Below are positions 35,146-46,657 of a stretch of 64,000 nucleotides of DNA, one piece after another (positions within the stretch are counted from its first letter, which is position 1; each line of letters starts with the position of its first letter). Position numbers and translations under genes: made by a program. The notes under the pieces are model-generated. The model saw nothing but the letters and a program-made list of their open reading frames with translations. It made no database searches and was not told the origin of the DNA. This stretch comes from Tragulus kanchil (taxonomy: Eukaryota > Chordata > Mammalia > Artiodactyla > Tragulidae). The stretch is from contig JAIOJX010000025.1 of assembly GCA_022376925.1 (NCBI GenBank), positions 93,151,608 through 93,215,607 of the forward strand. The letters run 5' to 3'.

Positions 35146-35219
35146 ATATATCTATGTTTTCTTTATAATGTGTCTCTCATTACCTTGAAGAAAATTCAAA
35201 GGAATGGTCTGTGATTTGA

Positions 35220-36055
35220 AAACACTGGCAAGATGACTAGAATTGTGGGGCTATTGAAAGATCCTAATTTTAAAAGCACAGCCTTCTCCTGACTTCTCTG
35301 ACAGTTGATAGGTTAGGTCCCCATTTTATATTTTGAACAATTCTGTCCATTCCAAGCATATTGACTGATTTTTAAAAATCTCAGTGGGCTTGTTGAAAAC
35401 ACAAATAACATTCCAAATACCATAAATCTACTGTGTTTAACCAAAAACAATTTCAAGAGAGGAATAATATAGGCATTATTAGGGAACAATGCTTCTTCCT
35501 CATACCTGATGTTTTCTTCTGCGTGAAGAGATATTGATTAGAGGAATACTTCAAGGCTCTCTCCATACGCTCTCCACACGTTCTTCTCTACACACCTCAA
35601 CTGCTCCATTTCCCAAACACCTGCAAGAAGCAAAACATGTTATTTTTTAATTTAGAAGAAGAAACTGGATGAATAGTTCAGTTCCTTCCTCTTTCCTTAC
35701 TCTGATGAGTAGGAATCTTCTCTGCTTCTCCAGCAACTCACTCTGCTCCTGTTGGGAGAGATTTTCCATGGTCCAGTATTGCTTTGTAGATACTTGTACC
35801 TAACTGGGGGATTCAGTATTAGGTAAATGACTTGCCTACGGACATACACATGTTCTTTCACTGGTTGTTTCAATAATGATATGACATTCTGTCCTCTTTT
35901 CCCTGAAACTTTATTTATCAATTGCTTTAGACCTAATCCAAGCAGGAGGAGCTATTTGTTGATGATCCCTCAAAGATAAAAACATATTTCAGCAGAAGGT
36001 GGTAGCCAATGTTATGATGACTCAAAGCACTCATTTTTGCCAATGTCATAAAATA
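35220..36055. other. Unassigned single-copy sequence
   Basis: No gene or repeat was recognised. The longest frame is 74 codons on the minus strand (35697-35921), without motifs. Confidence 0.5.
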
Positions 36056-36890
36056 GCAATATATTCATACACTAATTCAACAAACATCTGTCAAAATGTG
36101 CTAGTTCCTGAGGATACATCCATGAACAAAACAGTCAAAATCTCTTTCTTCATGAAGTTCATGTCATAGTGAAAGAGAAAAAGGAAGACAGAAATACTGG
36201 ATTGGCCAAAAATTTCATTCAGGCTTTTCTGTCATATCTTAACATTTTTAAGATATTATAGAAAAACCCAAACTAACTTTTGGCCAACACAACAAATGTT
36301 ATGGGTAAAAACAGGTTAAAGAGATTAAGAGTGGGGTGAGATAGGGAGTTAAAGGGCAGCCTCAGTGAGGATGTAACATTTGAAACATTGCACAAAGAAT
36401 GGGTAGACGTGAGACAGTGGTTGATGGAATTATCTGGGGTAGAGGAAACAGCTCTGAGGCCGCAAGAGGGAGGAGGCCAATGGGGCTGGAAGAGAGGGAG
36501 TGCAGGGGAGGAGAGGCAGAGCTCATGGGATAGCAGGCCAAACAGGTAATGGGAAGAGTGAACAACTCATGTAGAACAGTGAAGACTATAGTAACGATCT
36601 CAGCTTTTATTCAGAGCGATGTGGGCTGCTACTGCAGGACTGAACCAAAGGAACAACATTACCTGGCTTGCATCTTCAAGGAATTTCTCTGGCTGCTGTA
36701 TGAGAATGAACCTACAAGGAGCAGTATAGAAAGAGGGAAATCAGCAGATTACGGCAACGATCCAAGTGGGAGGTGATGATGTCCTGGAAGAGTAGGGGCA
36801 GAAATGGTAACAAGAGGTCAGAATCTGGATCCAAGAGGAATTCCTGATGACCTGGCAGCTGGATATGACAGCCTGTGATATTAACTACTT
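36056..36890 (-). mobile_element. Antisense L2, split by a mariner MITE
   Basis: Read on the minus strand this is a long L2 3' half. Plus-strand landmarks are aattcaacaaacatctgtca, gaacaaaacagtcaaaatct, gatgtaacatttgaaacatt, ggaggccaatggggctggaa, ctctggctgctgtatgagaa and ggcaacgatccaagtgggag. The mariner MITE at 36195-36294 interrupts it between the 3' end and the body. Frames of 67-75 codons inside are decayed L2. Confidence 0.75.
36195..36294. mobile_element. Mariner MITE (artiodactyl BTMAR/Hsmar1-like)
   Basis: The 100-bp element has inverted ends: tactggattggccaaaaa on the left, and the reverse of ttttggccaacacaaca on the right. The inner parts (ttcattcaggctttt and aaaaacccaaactaa) also pair. 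The terminal ttggccaaaa motif is that of the mariner MITEs of ruminants. It starts and ends beside TA-like bases. It contains no transposase sequence. Confidence 0.85.
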
Positions 36891-39240
36891 TCCAGGGTGA
36901 GTACCTTTTAAAAGATACTGAATAAGCCTCATAAAGTCCATCAGTGAGCCCTGCCTCTAGGCATCATATTTCAGTAAAGTGGAGTTTTTGCAATTTAAGT
37001 TACTCCCAATGTAACTGGGAAGTAAAGTCTGATCTAGAAGGACTCACTTCAACATATCACTTGGTAGGGAAATTAAATAAAAATTCTTGCTCTCTGATAT
37101 CAATAAAGATTTGTAAGAATACATCATGTATACAAATATATGAAACATATAGTTTTAATAAGAAAATGTATGATAAGTCAATATCCAGTCTCATATCCAC
37201 AGTAATTGCTGAAAGAACATCTCCTATGTACCACATCTAGAGTCTATTAAAAGATGACAATGCATCTGATATCTTGTGAAATCTTGTTCAGTTTAAATCT
37301 TTATATGTTTTTTAGGAGTGATGGGAAAATGGATTATTCTTCTTCTTTTATAGCTTTTGCACAAAAGGCCACACAAAGATTCAGCTAAAAAGTAAACATA
37401 ATAAAGTCTTTTTATTTTTAATTTACAGATCGTTTAATTCAAGGATGACTTGATGAACTCAACCCACAAATGATGATTTGAAGAAGATTATACAATAAAA
37501 CCCATAAACATTTCTTAAAAGGCTAAACTTGCTCATCCTCTACTATCTAAGGTAAGCTTGTAAAACTATCAATGTACCGAGGTGAGTAATAAAATGTTGG
37601 ACCAATCATCAGTATTCCTCCTTAGTATCATTAGAATGGAATGAGATAATGCAAAAATTAGCTCTGTCTTCACAGTAGTTCCATGAACATTTGGTGGGAA
37701 CAAAGGAAAATGTTAATACTTTTGTTATTTGCATAAAGTTATCAAAATTAGAACATGGAGGAAAATGGTCTCTAGTCACAAATGTGTATAAACAGTGTCA
37801 CCACTCCCCCGACAGTCGCCATCCATGTCACAGCCATGTGTCACTCCCTTTTATCTGCATCCATTCTGTGTTTGAAGAAACATTCAAGCATGAAGCCCAG
37901 TGACCTCTACTACCACCAGAGCAAAGGTAACAAAGTAGATGTCAGCATCTCCCTAGACGAACAGGAAGAATGTCAAGGGCCCCGTTTTTACAACATAGTA
38001 ATCTGGGGATTTTTTCATTCAGAGATCCTATTGTTTTTTTCCACTGCCATCTATAACAAACAGGGAAATGAGGTTTTAAAAAATCAATGTTAAATGTAAA
38101 CAAATCATTTGGGCTCCACTTGGCCCCACAGTGTTGTATGTTTACTTTACAGATGTAACCTTTTCAGGCATTGGCCAACTCTGGTGGGATAAATAAAATT
38201 ATCTTCAAAATTGGAGTATGACGTCATCACAAATGGTATGATGGAAACAAGGATATAACCAGTGCCCATTTATCCAGAATGACAGGAAACTGGATAATTG
38301 AATAGTCTCATTAGGTCAAAATTATTGTACATAAATTACCAATTTCCCATGAAATAGAGTAAAAATAGAATATATTTAAACCACAGTAAGTACAAATTAA
38401 CCCATCTGATTCACAACAGTAACTATACCATGCTACTAATTCTGAATACCAATTTAGGCTGCCAGATACTGGGTTGAATCAAGGCTAGCTTTCTAATTTG
38501 ATCTGAAAGTTGTTGATTTCAATGAATTTCTGCCATATGAATACATCGTTATTTGTCTTTCTGATAGAGGTGTAAAAGTATACATTTTTAAAACTCCCAT
38601 AATTTGAGCTTTTTAAATATCTCAAGGAAAGGAGAGAAAATCACTAGGATAATCCTCACACAAATATCATAAAGAAAAATACACATGTATTTTCTACATT
38701 ACTTCTAGTTACCATATAGTGCAAGCCTTGTGGCTTAAAATATTTTAAAATTCTGGTTGAAGTTGCAAATAATTATTTAAACTGCACACACATGTACTAT
38801 ACTTGCTTTTATATTATTGCAAGTATAGACCAATCTAATTAGAAAGACTGAATTTGAAGTATAATAAATCTGAATATGAGATATCCTGGAAATACTTTAT
38901 CCTGCTTTTGGATACTGATCAGGAAACGGTGTACGTTTTTCAAATCCAAAGATCAATCTTACCTTTATTTTGTGCATATTAAAGTTTCAAATTCTGTATT
39001 CAACATGGGGCTGTACTTTGATATGAACCAAAAGCACTCTGCTCATCTGAAACTTTACTAGCCTCCTAAGCTGTAAAAACACCTTCAATTTTTGTTGAAA
39101 TTATAATTCTAGGAGGAAGAAATTAATTCTAATTCTAGGAGGAAGGAAAAGTTAAAGGAGATTCACAAACCTGAAGCATCGCTGGCCCCTGGCATCACAG
39201 GCAGGAGCATGGGGGAAGATTCAGTGTGAGGCTGCAATAT
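36891..39240. other. Unassigned AT-rich single-copy sequence
   Basis: This is 2.35 kb with no recognised repeat and no supported gene. An exon-like stretch near 37816-37926 is listed separately. The remainder has only short AT-rich reading frames. It is one of the longest repeat-poor intervals in the window, so any real conserved element would most likely be here. Confidence 0.45.
37816..37926 (+). other. Weak exon-like stretch
   Basis: A pyrimidine-rich ccactcccccgacag acceptor-like site ends at 37815. It is followed by an open stretch that reaches an AGCATGA start context near 37889 and a caaag|gtaaca donor-like site at 37926/37927. The frame continues open to 38093. The composition looks more protein-like than its surroundings. 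No protein family was recognised and no partner exon was found, so this is only a candidate and may be chance. Confidence 0.15.
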
Positions 39241-39243
39241 CTC

Positions 39244-39420
39244 CCTTGTTGTTGTTCAGCTGCTAAGTCGTACCTGACTCCTCCGTGACTCCTCGGATTG
39301 TAGCCCAGCAGGCTCTGCTGTTCATGGGATTTCTCAGGCAAGAACACTGGAGTGGGTAGCCATTTCCTCCTCCAGAGGGTTTCTCCTGCACTGGCAGGAA
39401 GATTCTTTACCACTGCAGGG
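39244..39420 (-). mobile_element. Bov-tA-type SINE
   Basis: Plus-strand order: gttgttgttcagctgctaag, tcctcggattgtagcccagc, gggatttctcaggcaagaac, actggagtgggtagccattt, then tgcactggcaggaagattct and ttaccactgcaggg. This is the reverse complement of a ruminant Bov-tA/Bov-A SINE with its tRNA-like head at the right. Confidence 0.88.
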
Positions 39421-39499
39421 AGAGAACAAATAAGCCAAGATAGCCTGGTCAGACTCTCTCCCCACAGCGTCTCACTCTTGCCACAGGTTTTGTAAATAA

Positions 39500-40320
39500 T
39501 GTCAGCCTAACAGCTGAGATCACTTATAGCACTGCGCATGCGCTTCACAAGGTACTTGCTTGGTCTCGGGCTACTTTGTGCCCAACGCTTGTATGAGCTT
39601 CACTGTGAAAGCCCTGGTTGCGGCTGCACTGGGGCTACATTGGAGCAACATCATGACTTTGTTATATGAGGTTATGTTATAGCTACATTATGGTTATGCT
39701 ATGGCTGCTTCTAGGGCTGTTGGGTCAGCCAAAAGAGAGGCTGTGTTATGGCTGCTGTGTCAACCAGGAGAGAACAAAGGTGTCTGCAGTTCCTACTGCT
39801 CCTCCAGTCTCCTTCCAGCCTCTTTGCTTGAGCCTTGTTTACCATGTATTCAACAAACAGTGTGAACAGCAAGTCAATTGTTATCATGAACAGGATGATC
39901 AGTGATACAAGCACTGGGCCACCTTATCCCCTCTGCCTACATTCACCTTCTTCTGATTGCTGAACCTATGACTTTCAGAGGCTCACCTTTTTCTACCGGA
40001 GTTACCTTACCTGCAAGGGACTGGTAGGTTCGGTTCCCACATTCACACACGGTACCAGGTTGACCTACAGACAATGACTGATTCCTTGAAGGGTACAAAA
40101 TCCCCACTCCTTTGCCTCCAATTAAGACCATCTCAGAAATAATTCAAACCCCGGAGATCCTCGTGGGATCAGGTTGAGCTACACCTGAAATCATATGATT
40201 GTGTGGCTTCTTTTCCCCAACTTGTTTCTCCAGAGAGCCCACTTTTATGAATCACTTGCTCCTGAGTCCTTAATTAAAACTTCTACTTTGGAGAGAGCTT
40301 GCTCTACAATGGAGGCATGG
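39500..40320 (+). mobile_element. Probable LTR (ERV-derived)
   Basis: No coding sequence is seen, but the layout resembles a retroviral LTR. There is a U3-like part with short tandem motifs (ggttatgttatagctacatt, then ggttatgctatggctgc, and ttatggctgctgtgtcaacc) at about 39669-39770. A TATA-like gggtacaaaatcccc lies at 40091-40105 and an ATTAAA polyadenylation-type signal at 40273-40278. The ends are not defined and no target-site duplication was found. Family is uncertain. Confidence 0.45.
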
Positions 40321-40817
40321 CACAGTATTCAATGTTTACAATCAGGGTATCTCAGTTCAGGCAAATAAGTAGTCAAGACAGAAAGCAGATATACAAATGG
40401 GAAATATGGGCAAGTGACATTCAATTCAGGATCTGGGGCTGAAAGGCAGTACCAGGGAATTCTAATGGCCACTATCTAAAGGGACTGATATTCAGAACTC
40501 CATTCTTTTGGAGAAATGAGACTTTGGCAAATATTAAGAATTAGGGACATGGGAAAAGAAACTGATACTGAGGTCTAGCTATAATACGTGTGCCAAATAT
40601 TTTAATTTTTTCATGTCTTTTTTTTTTTGTCCTTTCCCCTGGAACACCTACTCACAGACTCCCCATATTGCCTTCTGTTGAATCTGAAAATTTGAATTAG
40701 TCTTTGAAAATACAGCCCAGATGTTTCCACATCTACTACACTTTAGAAAGTGTAGTACAGAGAACTCTACTCAGTCATCTTATACAGGAAAATAATTTGA
40801 AAAAGATAATTGTATAT
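40321..40817. other. Unassigned sequence
   Basis: No gene or repeat was recognised. A T12 run lies at about 40617-40628. Confidence 0.45.
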
Positions 40818-40912
40818 GTAGAACTAAATCACTTTGCTGTACATCTGAAATTTATACAACATTGTAAATCATATATACTCCAATATAAACAAATATCCCT
40901 TTAAAAAGGAAG
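40818..40912 (+). mobile_element. L1 3' terminus
   Basis: The stretch tagaactaaatcactttgct, then gtacatctgaaatttatac, acaacattgtaaatcatata and ctccaatataaac, followed by an A-rich tail, is the characteristic end of artiodactyl L1. It is very short and 5'-truncated. Confidence 0.75.
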
Positions 40913-41339
40913 AAAATAGATGGACATTTATATTGAGAATCCAATCAGTGTTTTGATCTCTCAGTTCTTATTGTAACCAGTTTATCAACTTCCTGTAAAA
41001 AGAACTGCACTTAATTGACTCCCTTGTTCAACAAGTATAGAAAAAAAGATTGACTATGGTTCACTTAGATTTCTGTTTTACAGGCTCACAGCCTTTAGGA
41101 AGAATAGTATTGAAAGACTTCACCAGCTAATTTCATGATGTAATTATCAATTCAAATGATAGACTTTGTTTTCTTTTTCTCATAATTGTGATTCTTCTTA
41201 GCACTACAACGTCTCAATGTTAAATGGAGTAAGACAAATATTATACAACACACAGACTGTGAGTCTCACTGGCTCCAAAATAGCTTGTCTTAAAGTAGTT
41301 GTAGCTTGAAGTGCATTCTGAGAGAATGTTATCCATCTG

Positions 41340-42590
41340 TGCTTTAACCCATCATAGGGGTTCCTGTTATCTTTCTTCCTGACTACGTTTCACCCTCTTG
41401 TATTTGGAAAGTGCCAGGTAATTAGAATCTTCCAATGGTGCTTCCTTAAGTTCACCCTCAACACTTAAACCATGTGCAAATCTGTTGATTCTGCCCAGTG
41501 TCTAAGTAGTCAGTCTTCTTCTCTCCATCTATAGTGAATTCACTACTTAAGTGTTTTATTGTCTTTATTTGGAGCTATTGCCATAAGCTTGTTACCAGAT
41601 TTCCTATCTGCAGTCTACTCCTGATACACACCAAGCTTATCTTGCTAAAATAAAATCATATGTTATATCCATTGGATAACTCTCAGTGCTTGCCTATGGT
41701 TTTTTGTTTTGTCCTGTTGTTTAATTATTTTACACTGGAGGACAGCCAGTCAACTATGTGGAGATAGTTTCAGGTGTGCATCTAAGAGACTCAGCCATAT
41801 ACACATATTTACATGTATCCATCTTCCCCCAAAGACCCCTCCCATCCAGGCTGCCACATAGCACTGAGCAAACTTCCCTGTGCTATACAGTAGTACCTTG
41901 TTGGTTATTCATTTTAAAGATAGCAGTATGCACATGTCAGTCTCAAACTCCATTACTATCCCTTCCCCCTGTTCTTCCCTCCTGGCAACCATAAGATCCT
42001 TATCTAAGTCTGTGGGTCTGTTTCTGTTTTGTAAATTAGTTTGTCTGAATCATTTCTTTTTGGATTCCAAAAAGAAGGGGTGTCATATGATATTTCTCCT
42101 TCTCTAGCTGACATATTTCACTCCGTATAACAATATCAGGGCCCAACCATGTTGTTGCAAATGTTATTTATTTTAGCATTTCTTTTTCATGGCTGAGTAT
42201 TATTCCATGCCTATTGCTTTCTGTCAGAGTAGTCAAGTTGCCACCTTTCTTGGTAGTTATTACTTTCCTGAGTGCAGTTCTCACAGTAGACCACATGCCA
42301 GCTAGTCTTAAGACAGAAAGCTTTCCTTCCACCCTTCTTTGCCTTTATTTACTCCCACAACCTAGAATACTCTTTCTCCCAATCAGATTCCTATTCATCA
42401 CTCAATGCCCTTCTCAAACACCTTCTCTACTAAATGCTTTCCTTTGAGTTTTCTAATCCAAATTCATTTCACTTCCATGGGCATTCTAAACTTTAGGGAC
42501 CATGTCTTAATTTTATCATAGTCATCTAACACTGAAAACAATACCTGGACTATAAAGCATTTTCAATTAATGTTTATTTAACTAAAGGGC
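41340..42590 (+). mobile_element. L2 element split by a younger L1
   Basis: The left arm, 41340-41690, has L2 internal landmarks (ctgttgattctgcccagtgt, cagatttcctatctgcagtc). The right arm, 42215-42590, has the L2 3' end (agaatactctttctcccaat, tgcccttctcaaacaccttc, gaccatgtcttaattttatc, ttaatgtttatttaac). An antisense L1 lies between them with a 7-bp target-site duplication. Confidence 0.75.
41698..42207 (-). mobile_element. 5'-truncated L1, 3' UTR and ORF2 end
   Basis: Read on the minus strand the sequence runs from decayed ORF2 end (plus-strand gcatttctttttcatggctg, ctgacatatttcactccgta) through the 3' UTR (catagcactgagcaaacttc, gtgctatacagtagtacctt) to an A-rich tail seen as ttttttgttttgt near 41698. 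A 7-bp target-site duplication, tgcctat, lies at 41691-41697 and 42208-42214. Confidence 0.82.
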
Positions 42591-42734
42591 TTTCTGACCC
42601 TTCTGTCATGGAACATGATAAGCTCCAACTGACAGTCTCCAGTATAATCCTCTTTAAATCTGAACTTTAAACTACTGCTATGATTACTCAGATAAGACTT
42701 AAATGAGCTTGTCATTCCAATTATTATATAATGA

Positions 42735-42872
42735 CTCTCTGGAATTCATCCAAACAAGAACATATTCTTGGAGGCCCTAGGATATGATAGGCACTGGCAA
42801 TAAAAGTGTAAGCAGGGTGGATATCATCCCTGTCCTCATGGAGATGACAGTCTGGAGAAAGACCTAAGTACG
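42735..42872 (-). mobile_element. L2 3' end fragment
   Basis: The plus strand carries ggcactggcaataaaagtgt, ggatatcatccctgtcctca and tggagatgacagtctggaga. This is the reverse complement of an L2 terminus. Confidence 0.6.
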
Positions 42873-44509
42873 CACACCTGTACACACAAAGTAAAAATTA
42901 TCCTATTCACTTCAAGGAAAGTAAAAGATATACAACAGAGTACAAGAGATCTCAGCCTATCTTACTTGTCATATAATCTCAGTGTCTGAAAAATTACCAG
43001 AGTTACAGCCAGAGCTTATTACAAATATACTGAAAAAAATAGAATTTTTCCTGCTTTGCTATTATACAATATTGAACAAAAGTCAGGGAAAACTGTCAAG
43101 AGGCCAATTCATCTTACTCAGTTCATCTTTTTAATTCAGCAGAGGTGAAAAGTTTTCAGCATTGCTTATATGAATACTTATACACAAAAAGGCCCTTATA
43201 TATTATATGAATCTCAAATTTAAATATACGTGAGAAATGGGAGAAATGGTAGAAATGTGGAAAATGTGGGAAAAGGCAAAACAGAGATAAATGAGGATAA
43301 GCTAAAAACAGAATAATAAAAATGAAAGGGGGAAAATATAAGTAAAATTATAAAGAGAAAAACACAATTGGAGTGGACATAGTGGATTTTTTCTACTTGT
43401 CTCCACACACATTAAACTGTTTACTCAGTACCTGGCATTCTTTCTTGTTTCTCTATCAATACTAAAAGTTAAAATGATTTTCATGTTATGAAATTGTTAA
43501 AACAGAAATGAATCTTAATATTTTTTACAGTTAGAGATACTATAAACTTATCTTAGTTTTTAAAACCAAATACATTTTGTATTTTACTTAAAATGTTTTG
43601 TGGATTGTATCATCTCTGTTGGAACTACTCTATCGTAGCCACAGATAACACAGAAACAAATGAATATGTCTCTGTTCTAATAAAACCTTATTTATAAAAT
43701 CAAAGCTATAATTTTCCAATCCCTACCTTGCAGTAAAATGTACCATTCAATATACATGCATACTTTTGTGCAAAGTGCCATGCATATGTTTGAGTTATTT
43801 AATGTCTCTTTCATATGGATCAGGCTATATATTATTCTAGGGTTCAGTCTGCATTAAATTATTTATACAATATGAAGTATATGTGAAATATACTGTAATC
43901 AGTATCCTATATTATGTATGCGACAGTGTCTGATTTATATATACACTAACCTTTGCTTTTATGATCCTCAGTTTTTGGTAATCAATGTTTCTTTTTAATA
44001 ATTATCCTTTCTAATAATACTGCATTAATACAAATAGCAAGTTTGATATACTTGTGCATGTATATGCATCATTAATATTTAAGCTAATCACTTTCCCCCT
44101 CTGTAGCTCTTGTGACTGTGAATGTCATTATGTAGAAACAGGTCTAGCCACCTAATCCTTCCAATTTATTCTCTTCATTGACAGTTATGCCTTATAGTTG
44201 GGCCAATAACAATCTTTTTTCCCATAGAAATATATTAATACCATTGGGTAGTAATTGGTATCTCCTCTCTAGGAGAAAATGCAAACATTTCCAGGAGAGT
44301 TACTTTAATAGAAAATGTCTTTATACCTTTGTTTCAAATAGACGATTTTAAGAGGAAACATGCACTCAGTTTTCCAAAGAAGGGCAATGTCTGGCCCATT
44401 ACTTAGGCCCTATCAGTTTTCTCAACTGAGAATACTATCATAACCCAGCAGACAATCCCTTTACTTTCCTTTAGCCCAGTGCAATATGCGGTTTCCCTGA
44501 CTCTTCTCT
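42873..44509. other. Unassigned AT-rich single-copy sequence
   Basis: This 1.6-kb stretch has no gene or repeat recognised. It contains purine-rich low complexity at 43230-43370. Confidence 0.5.
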
Positions 44510-45144
44510 TGGCCCCATCACTGGTGCATGTGGCAGGACTAGAGGTGCTGAGCAGAGGCACCTTTAAGACACTAGAGATGACTGGATATTTATAAAATGA
44601 AAGTCAAAATTGTGCACTGTAGAAAAGAGACAGGGAATTCTGCTCTCCCATTTAAAGGAGCAGGCACAAAGCCAATTATTTTTTCTAAACTCAAGGCTTG
44701 TATTACATGGTCATTAAGTCTGAGCTCGCAGAAATGAAGTTGACAGCTAAATTACAGGCAAAAGTCACAGTCAAGTAGTGATCCTGCAGCCTTTACTCAC
44801 CCATCTATGTATGGAGCTATTTCTGTGTTTGAAGTGTTCATCTGATCCTGCCAGGTCTACCCAGGTGGAACTCCAGATGAAGCCTTAGAAATCAATGGAG
44901 GAATTGTATGCAGACAGGATCCAGGAAGGCAGGAAAGCAGGGTGGAGATTACGGTCCCTGGAAAGACAGCAGGCTTGAATTAGGCCTTTGATAATACATC
45001 TATTAAGCCTGACTAGCATAACAGTTGACGACATTCCTGTCCTGAATTTGTAGATTCAGCTATGTTTCCTCAAACCACAAGGTGAAGGAAAACAAGCAGC
45101 CTTTTCTTCAGTTATGGCAAAAAAATGGTTGATCAAGTTATTTT

Positions 45145-45260
45145 ATGTATATATGTATGTGTGTGTGTATGTATTATGTATTTCTATATATTATAGATAT
45201 GATATATAATAAATAATATATTTATGTATTATAAATATCCATATATTTATGGATATGTGG
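45145..45260. repeat. AT-rich simple repeat
   Basis: Low-complexity TATG/TATA sequence with a short (TG)n core. A second copy at 46234-46349 is due to duplication 11. AT-rich TA repeats also flank the SINE on its other side (about 45471-45545). Confidence 0.8.
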
Positions 45261-45466
45261 GGCTTCCCTGATAGCTCAGTGGTAAAAAGTCCACCTGCAA
45301 TACAGGAGATGCAGGTTAGATCCCTGGGTCAGGAAGATGCCCTGGAGAAGGAAATGGCAACCTACTCCAGTATTCTTGCCTCAGAAATCCCATGGACAAA
45401 AGACCCTGGTGGGCTACAGTCCATGGGGTCAAAGAGTCAGACATGACTGAAGTGACTGAACATGCA
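45261..45466 (+). mobile_element. Bov-tA/Bov-A SINE, full length
   Basis: The tRNA-Glu-like head gcttccctgatagctcagtg is followed by ccacctgcaatacaggagat, tagatccctgggtcaggaag, ctggagaaggaaatggcaac, ctactccagtattcttgcct and a terminal agtccatggggtcaaagagt block. Head plus Bov-A unit is diagnostic of ruminants. It is duplicated at 46350-46555. The 65-codon frame in it is incidental. Confidence 0.95.
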
Positions 45467-46657
45467 CCATTTATACATATATATAGAGGTATAATATACA
45501 AATATATATCATCTATAAATACATATAAATATTTACCTATATAAACACAAGAGAATGACATAGCCTAGCAATCATATTTCCTTTTTTCTCTTCTTTTTTG
45601 GCCCCATCACTGGTGCATGTGGCAGGACTAGAGGTGCTGAGCAGAGGCACCTTTAAGACACTAGAGATGACTGGATATTTATAAAATGAAAGTCAAAATT
45701 GTGCACTGTAGAAAAGAGACAGGGAATTCTGCTCTCCCATTTAAAGGAGCAGGCACAAAGCCAATTATTTTTTCTAAACTCAAGGCTTGTATTACATGGT
45801 CATTAAGTCTGAGCTCGCAGAAATGAAGTTGACAGCTAAATTACAGGCAAAAGTCACAGTCAAGTAGTGATCCTGCAGCCTTTACTCACCCATCTATGTA
45901 TGGAGCTATTTCTGTGTTTGAAGTGTTCATCTGATCCTGCCAGGTCTACCCAGGTGGAACTCCAGATGAAGCCTTAGAAATCAATGGAGGAATTGTATGC
46001 AGACAGGATCCAGGAAGGCAGGAAAGCAGGGTGGAGATTACGGTCCCTGGAAAGACAGCAGGCTTGAATTAGGCCTTTGATAATACATCTATTAAGCCTG
46101 ACTAGCATAACAGTTGACGACATTCCTGTCCTGAATTTGTAGATTCAGCTATGTTTCCTCAAACCACAAGGTGAAGGAAAACAAGCAGCCTTTTCTTCAG
46201 TTATGGCAAAAAAATGGTTGATCAAGTTATTTTATGTATATATGTATGTGTGTGTGTATGTATTATGTATTTCTATATATTATAGATATGATATATAATA
46301 AATAATATATTTATGTATTATAAATATCCATATATTTATGGATATGTGGGGCTTCCCTGATAGCTCAGTGGTAAAAAGTCCACCTGCAATACAGGAGATG
46401 CAGGTTAGATCCCTGGGTCAGGAAGATGCCCTGGAGAAGGAAATGGCAACCTACTCCAGTATTCTTGCCTCAGAAATCCCATGGACAAAAGACCCTGGTG
46501 GGCTACAGTCCATGGGGTCAAAGAGTCAGACATGACTGAAGTGACTGAACATGCACCATTTATACATATATATAGAGGTATAATATACAAATATATATCA
46601 TCTATAAATACATATAAATATTTACCTATATAAACACAAGAGAATGACATAGCCTAG

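Larger units (their letters stand above)
44510..46657 (+). repeat. Direct duplication 11 (unit 1089 bp)
   Basis: Copy A is 44510-45598 and copy A' is 45599 to about 46657, with a constant offset of 1089. The last 30-40 bp of A (about 45566-45597) departs from A' through a short deletion between two tagca motifs and T-rich sequence, then jumps back at ggccccatcactgg. It includes an AT-rich TA/TG microsatellite area (about 45145-45260) that is the same in both copies. Confidence 0.95.

Noticed and set aside
45261..45330. A tRNA gene
   Set aside because: The tRNA-Glu-like A and B box region is the head of a Bov-tA SINE. There is no intact cloverleaf or terminator independent of the SINE. The same applies to all the CHR heads.
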